Assembly (NCBI GenBank): GCA_023418255.1
Contig: JAEZZZ010000131.1
Span: forward strand, 1 to 9,008
Direction: 5' to 3'
Source: Bacteroidota bacterium
GTDB taxonomy: Bacteria; Bacteroidota; Bacteroidia; Bacteroidales; Dysgonomonadaceae
Length of the DNA: 9,008 bases
In this document: positions 6,284 through 9,008 of the stretch, one piece after another
Numbering within the stretch: the stretch's first letter is position 1
Layout of the letters: each line of letters opens with the position of its first letter
Program-made: the position numbers and the translations under genes
Notes under the pieces: generated by a model
Seen by the model: the letters and a program-made list of their open reading frames with translations, nothing else
What the model was told of the DNA's origin: nothing
Database searches by the model: none

Positions 6284-7354
6284 ATGAACAAATCATCCAA
6301 AATATACATCGCCGGACATCGCGGACTGGTCGGTTCGGCAATATGGAAAAACCTTCAAGCGAAAGGTTTCCAAAATCTTGTGGGACGAACGCATCGCGAA
6401 TTAGACTTATTGGACAGTGTTGCCGTGCGCAATTTCTTCGATGAAGAAAAGCCGGAGTATGTTTTTCTAGCAGCCGCTTATGTGGGAGGGATTATGGCGA
6501 ACAACACCTATCGCGCCGATTTTATTTATCGCAATCTGCAAATACAAAACAACGTAATAGGTGAGAGTTTTCGTCACAATGTGAAGAAATTGCTGTTTTT
6601 AGGTAGCACCTGCATCTATCCGAAATACGCGCCTCAACCGATGCCTGAAGACGCGTTGCTTACATCGCCATTGGAATATACCAACGAACCGTATGCCATC
6701 GCGAAAATTGCCGGATTGAAGCTTTGCGAAAGTTTCAATTTGCAATACGGAACCAACTATATTGCGGTGATGCCCACCAATTTATATGGACCGAATGACA
6801 ATTTCGATTTGGAGAAAAGCCATGTACTTCCGGCAATGATTCGGAAAATTCATCTTGCCAAGTGCTTGACGCGGAATGATTGGGATGCGATTCGCAACGA
6901 TTTTCGGAAACGTCCTGTGGAGAATATATCGGGAGATAGTTCCGAATCGGAAATTCTAGCTGTGTTGCAAAAATATGGAATTACGGATAAAAGTGTAATA
7001 CTTTGGGGAACAGGCGCGCCGACGCGCGAGTTTCTTTGGAGCGAAGAGATGGCGGACGCCTGCGTATTTATTATGGAGAATGTTGATTTTCGGGATTTAA
7101 GCAAAAATAAAGACGAGGTGCGCAACTGCCATATCAATATTGGTACGGGAAAAGAGATCAATATTCGTGATTTAGCGTATCTTATTAAAAAGGAGATAGA
7201 TTATTCAGGCGAAATCTTCTTTGACAGTTCCAAACCTGACGGAACCATGCGCAAACTTACCGATGTTTCAAAATTAAACGCATTGGGTTGGAAACATCAA
7301 ATCGAAATAGATGAAGGTGTCGCGAAAATGTACCGATGGTATCTGCAAGAATGA
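6284..7354 (+). CDS. fcl: GDP-L-fucose synthase (GDP-4-keto-6-deoxymannose 3,5-epimerase-reductase)
   Basis: This enzyme makes GDP-L-fucose from GDP-4-keto-6-deoxy-D-mannose with NADPH, the final step of the de novo pathway that supplies fucose for capsule, LPS and glycoprotein glycans. The 356-residue product is an extended SDR: GHRGLVG dinucleotide-binding motif at 11-17, catalytic S108 in GSTCIYP, the YxxxK pair Y137/K141 in EPYAIAK, and the epimerase residues C110 and H180. These are all one position off the E. coli enzyme (S107, C109, Y136, K140, H179). Relative to the roughly 320-residue E. coli protein there are about 35 extra residues around 192-240 (DWDAIRNDFRKRPVENISG), as in other Bacteroidota homologues. 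The gene stands alone: no gmd (GDP-mannose dehydratase) is in the window. It is convergent with the gene that follows. Confidence 0.95.
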   Translation: MNKSSKIYIAGHRGLVGSAIWKNLQAKGFQNLVGRTHRELDLLDSVAVRNFFDEEKPEYVFLAAAYVGGIMANNTYRADFIYRNLQIQNNVIGESFRHNVKKLLFLGSTCIYPKYAPQPMPEDALLTSPLEYTNEPYAIAKIAGLKLCESFNLQYGTNYIAVMPTNLYGPNDNFDLEKSHVLPAMIRKIHLAKCLTRNDWDAIRNDFRKRPVENISGDSSESEILAVLQKYGITDKSVILWGTGAPTREFLWSEEMADACVFIMENVDFRDLSKNKDEVRNCHINIGTGKEINIRDLAYLIKKEIDYSGEIFFDSSKPDGTMRKLTDVSKLNALGWKHQIEIDEGVAKMYRWYLQE

Positions 7355-7360
7355 CATAAA

Positions 7361-7397
7361 AGAAAGGCTGAAAACCTAATCGTTCAGCCCTCTTTCT
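7361..7397. terminator. Shared hairpin terminator between convergent genes
   Basis: AGAAAGGCTGAA (7361-7372) pairs with TTCAGCC (7383-7389) and TTTCT (7393-7397): a 7-bp GC-containing core, then 5 bp after a 3-base bulge, with a 10-base loop. It lies in the 65-base gap between the two stop codons. T-rich stretches follow on both strands (CTTTCTATAT rightward, TTTCTTTTA leftward), so it can serve both genes. Confidence 0.7.
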
Positions 7398-7419
7398 ATA
7401 TGATACCTTCAGTTTAATG

Positions 7420-8616
7420 TTACAACTTATCCAACGACTGCTTCAAATCGGCAATAATATCTTCTACGTTTTCCAATCCTACGGATATACGGATAAGTCC
7501 ATCGCTAATGTTGCTTGCCGCGCGTTCTTCAGGCGAATAGGGTGAATGCGTCATGCTTGCAGGATGTTGTATCAGTGTTTCGGCATCGCCTAAACTTACG
7601 GAAATTGTCAACAAATGTAAGTTGTTTACCATCTTTTTCCCTGCTTCCATGCCGCCTTTCACTTCAAACGCAATCATGGCACCGGGCAATTTCATCTGTT
7701 TTTTCGCCAGTTCATATTGGGGAAAAGAAGGGAGACCGGGAAAAGATACGGAAGCAACAGCCGGATGCTTTACCAAAAATTCCGCCACCTTTTGCGCATT
7801 TGCACAATGGCGTTCCATACGGATTTCCAGCGTTTTCAATCCACGTGCGATGAGGAAAGCATCAAACGGGCTCATGCTTGCACCGGTCAAATCTTTCACG
7901 CCTACAAGGCGCGCTTCGTCTATATATTCTTTTTTTCCGACGACGAATCCGGCAATTACATCGCCGTGACCATTTAGGTATTTTGTCGCGGAATGCACCA
8001 CAACATCAGCTCCTAATTCCAATGGACGCGTGATAAATGGTGTCGAGAACGTATTGTCCACCATTAATTTACAGTTTTCCTTTTGATGACATATTTCGGC
8101 AATTCTCGAAATGTCGCAAATGTGCATATTGGGATTGGCAGGCGTTTCAATATACACTAATTTCGTGTTGGGGCGCATCGCTTTGCGCACATTTTCCGGC
8201 TCTCGCGCATCCACAAAAGTAACTTCTACACCATAGCGGCTAATTCCATGACTGAGAAAAGCAAAAGTGCATCCATAAAGCGTTTTCGAAGCAATGATGT
8301 GGTCACCTTGTTTCACGCACACCCAAATCGCAGAGGTAATGGCTCCCATTCCCGATGCCGCGGAAACGCACGCTTCGCCGCCCTCGAGCAACGCCACTTT
8401 TTCTTCCACCATGCTGCATGTGGGATTTCCCAAACGCGTATAAATATAACCCTCTTCTTCCAGGGCAAAGCGTTTTCCTCCTTGCTCTGCCGTATCAAAA
8501 ACAAATGCGGATGTCTGGTAAATAGGGGCGCATAAAGCACCGAACTCATTGGGTTGATGCCCGCCATGAATGGCTTTCGTAGCAAACCCCGATTGTTTTA
8601 AACAGTTATTTTTCAT
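7420..8616 (-). CDS. megL: Methionine gamma-lyase (PLP-dependent, Cys/Met metabolism family)
   Basis: This enzyme cleaves L-methionine to methanethiol, 2-oxobutyrate and ammonia, and often cleaves homocysteine or cysteine with H2S release; it is cytoplasmic and tetrameric. The product has 398 residues, the length of the Pseudomonas putida enzyme. The PLP-binding lysine is K212 in HSATKYLNGHGD, with D187 in VDNTF for the pyridine nitrogen. Y59 and R61 (YTRLGNPT) bind the phosphate of the neighbouring subunit's PLP, and R376 in LIRISVG binds the substrate carboxylate. The residues that separate methionine gamma-lyase from cystathionine gamma-lyase and cystathionine gamma-synthase are present: C116 in TLYGCTF, and the Lys-Asp pair K241-D242 in GVKDLTGA. 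A cystathionine lyase-like side activity cannot be excluded. It has its own promoter-like element at 8666-8673 and shares a terminator with the convergent fucose gene. No SAM riboswitch or S-box structure is evident in the leader. Confidence 0.93.
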   Translation of the reverse strand: MKNNCLKQSGFATKAIHGGHQPNEFGALCAPIYQTSAFVFDTAEQGGKRFALEEEGYIYTRLGNPTCSMVEEKVALLEGGEACVSAASGMGAITSAIWVCVKQGDHIIASKTLYGCTFAFLSHGISRYGVEVTFVDAREPENVRKAMRPNTKLVYIETPANPNMHICDISRIAEICHQKENCKLMVDNTFSTPFITRPLELGADVVVHSATKYLNGHGDVIAGFVVGKKEYIDEARLVGVKDLTGASMSPFDAFLIARGLKTLEIRMERHCANAQKVAEFLVKHPAVASVSFPGLPSFPQYELAKKQMKLPGAMIAFEVKGGMEAGKKMVNNLHLLTISVSLGDAETLIQHPASMTHSPYSPEERAASNISDGLIRISVGLENVEDIIADLKQSLDKL

Positions 8617-8665
8617 AATAGTAATAATTGGTTTTTAAGATTTTCTCTTATATTTTTCCATGCCA

Positions 8666-8673
8666 CAAAGGTA
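8666..8673 (-). promoter_or_regulatory. -7 promoter element of the methionine gamma-lyase gene
   Basis: The minus strand reads TACCTTTG, an exact match to TAnnTTTG, 49 bases before the lyase ATG. The -33 element is less clear: the nearest TTTG on the minus strand (8702-8699) leaves a 25-base spacer, longer than the usual 19-21. Confidence 0.5.
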
Positions 8674-8724
8674 ATTAAACTTTATGAAAATAAAGCTACA
8701 AAACAAACAAGTTTCTTACTTATG

Positions 8725-8775
8725 CTTGCATCTGACTCAAGTATTAAATGCAACAAAGTTCTACAAAGATGCAAG
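8725..8775. repeat. 9-bp inverted repeat with 33-base spacer
   Basis: CTTGCATCT (8725-8733) is matched perfectly by AGATGCAAG (8767-8775). It lies upstream of the lyase promoter and 15 bases before the probable IS boundary. The spacing is too long for a typical dimer operator and there is no T-run, so its role is unclear. Confidence 0.45.
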
Positions 8776-8915
8776 AAATCTTCGTTTTCATGGGTGTCGA
8801 CTATTCTTTTTCGGCAACAGAAATTGGAGCTGATTCCCTCGTGTAAAATTCAGCCCTTTTCGGTACTTTTGTTTTGAAAATAAAAATGAATGTCCGTATA
8901 TTTCCCTAAAATGAT

Positions 8916-8923
8916 TATCTTTG
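8916..8923 (+). promoter_or_regulatory. -7 promoter element of the right-edge transposase gene
   Basis: TATCTTTG is a perfect match to TAnnTTTG, the most common form of the Bacteroidota -7 element. It is 15 bases before the ATG at 8939, giving a short leader. A TTTG at the -33 spacing is not visible. Confidence 0.5.
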
Positions 8924-8938
8924 CAAAAAAATATTTCT

Positions 8939-9008
8939 ATGAACCTGATTGATTTTATCTCAGAATTTCCCGATGAGGAAAGCTGCAAACAAAAGTTTAA
9001 AGCGTATC
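8939..9008 (+). CDS. Partial transposase N-terminus, probably IS1595 family
   Basis: ATG at 8939 opens 23 codons to the window edge, beginning MNLIDFISEFPDEESCKQKF. The pattern F-P-[DT]-E-E-[SA]-C followed by a Lys-rich helix is the start of the N-terminal zinc-ribbon domain of IS1595-family transposases, which precedes the CxxC pair and the DDE-type catalytic core. Neither of these is in the window. A good -7 element 15 bases upstream supports the start. The family call rests on about 15 residues. Confidence 0.6.
   Translation, partial: MNLIDFISEFPDEESCKQKFKAY

Larger units (their letters stand above)
8617..8938. other. 322-base stretch between the methionine gamma-lyase gene and the right-edge transposase
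   Basis: No gene is visible on either strand. It contains the lyase promoter element (8666-8673, minus), a 9-bp spaced inverted repeat (8725-8775), a possible IS left end from about 8791, and a promoter element for the rightward transposase (8916-8923). Confidence 0.6.
8791..9008 (+). mobile_element. Left part of a probable IS1595-family insertion sequence (runs off right edge)
   Basis: The rightward transposase start at 8939 implies an IS whose left end lies shortly upstream. The best candidate for the terminal inverted repeat begins near 8791 with TGGGTGTCGACTATTC, where composition changes; a run of leading Gs is usual for IS1595-type ends. The right end and target duplication are outside the window, so the boundary is a guess. 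Confidence 0.35.

Noticed and set aside
8788..8988. 66-codon leftward open frame over the right-edge IS start
   Set aside because: It is antisense to the transposase start and its promoter, has no domain-like composition, and is best explained by chance.
1..9008. CRISPR arrays, tRNA or rRNA genes, toxin-antitoxin pairs or phage genes
   Set aside because: No regularly spaced repeats, cloverleaf-like segments, rRNA motifs or recognisable toxin, antitoxin or phage proteins were seen on either strand.

Overview
The window looks like a chromosomal segment of a member of the Bacteroidota, most likely order Bacteroidales. The evidence is a TonB-dependent receptor with an N-terminal carboxypeptidase-regulatory-like domain, a GDP-L-fucose synthase with the extra middle segment common in this phylum, AT-rich leaders, and several close matches to the Bacteroidota -7 promoter element TAnnTTTG. 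Genus cannot be read from the sequence.

Layout: (i) 1-38 is the start of a leftward ORF that resembles the N-terminus of IS5-type transposases. (ii) 161-3120 is a leftward unit: a small exported histidine-rich protein, then a TonB-dependent receptor, ended by a perfect 17-bp hairpin terminator. (iii) 3270-5671 is a rightward cluster: an HD-domain protein, then grpE and dnaJ separated by one base. GrpE and DnaJ are the nucleotide-exchange factor and J-protein of the DnaK chaperone; dnaK itself is not in the window. (iv) 5672-6283 is a 612-base decayed stretch with a weak terminator, a REP-like hairpin, an apparent scrap of an AraC-type HTH on the minus strand, the 3' end of an unrecognised reading frame, and three tandem heptamers just before the next gene. 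(v) 6284-8616 holds two convergent metabolic genes, GDP-L-fucose synthase (rightward) and a PLP-dependent methionine gamma-lyase (leftward), with a shared hairpin terminator between them. (vi) The right end carries the first codons of a probable IS1595-family transposase with a good promoter element and a possible left IS end at about 8791.

The genes do not form a single pathway. They are housekeeping (chaperone, nucleotide-sugar and sulfur amino acid metabolism) and envelope transport genes, with transposase starts at both edges and gene debris in the middle. I see no convincing new multi-gene system. The most interesting items are the His-rich protein/receptor pair with a CxxC in the receptor plug, the oddly oriented GC-rich hairpin in front of grpE, and the heptamer repeats in front of the fucose gene.
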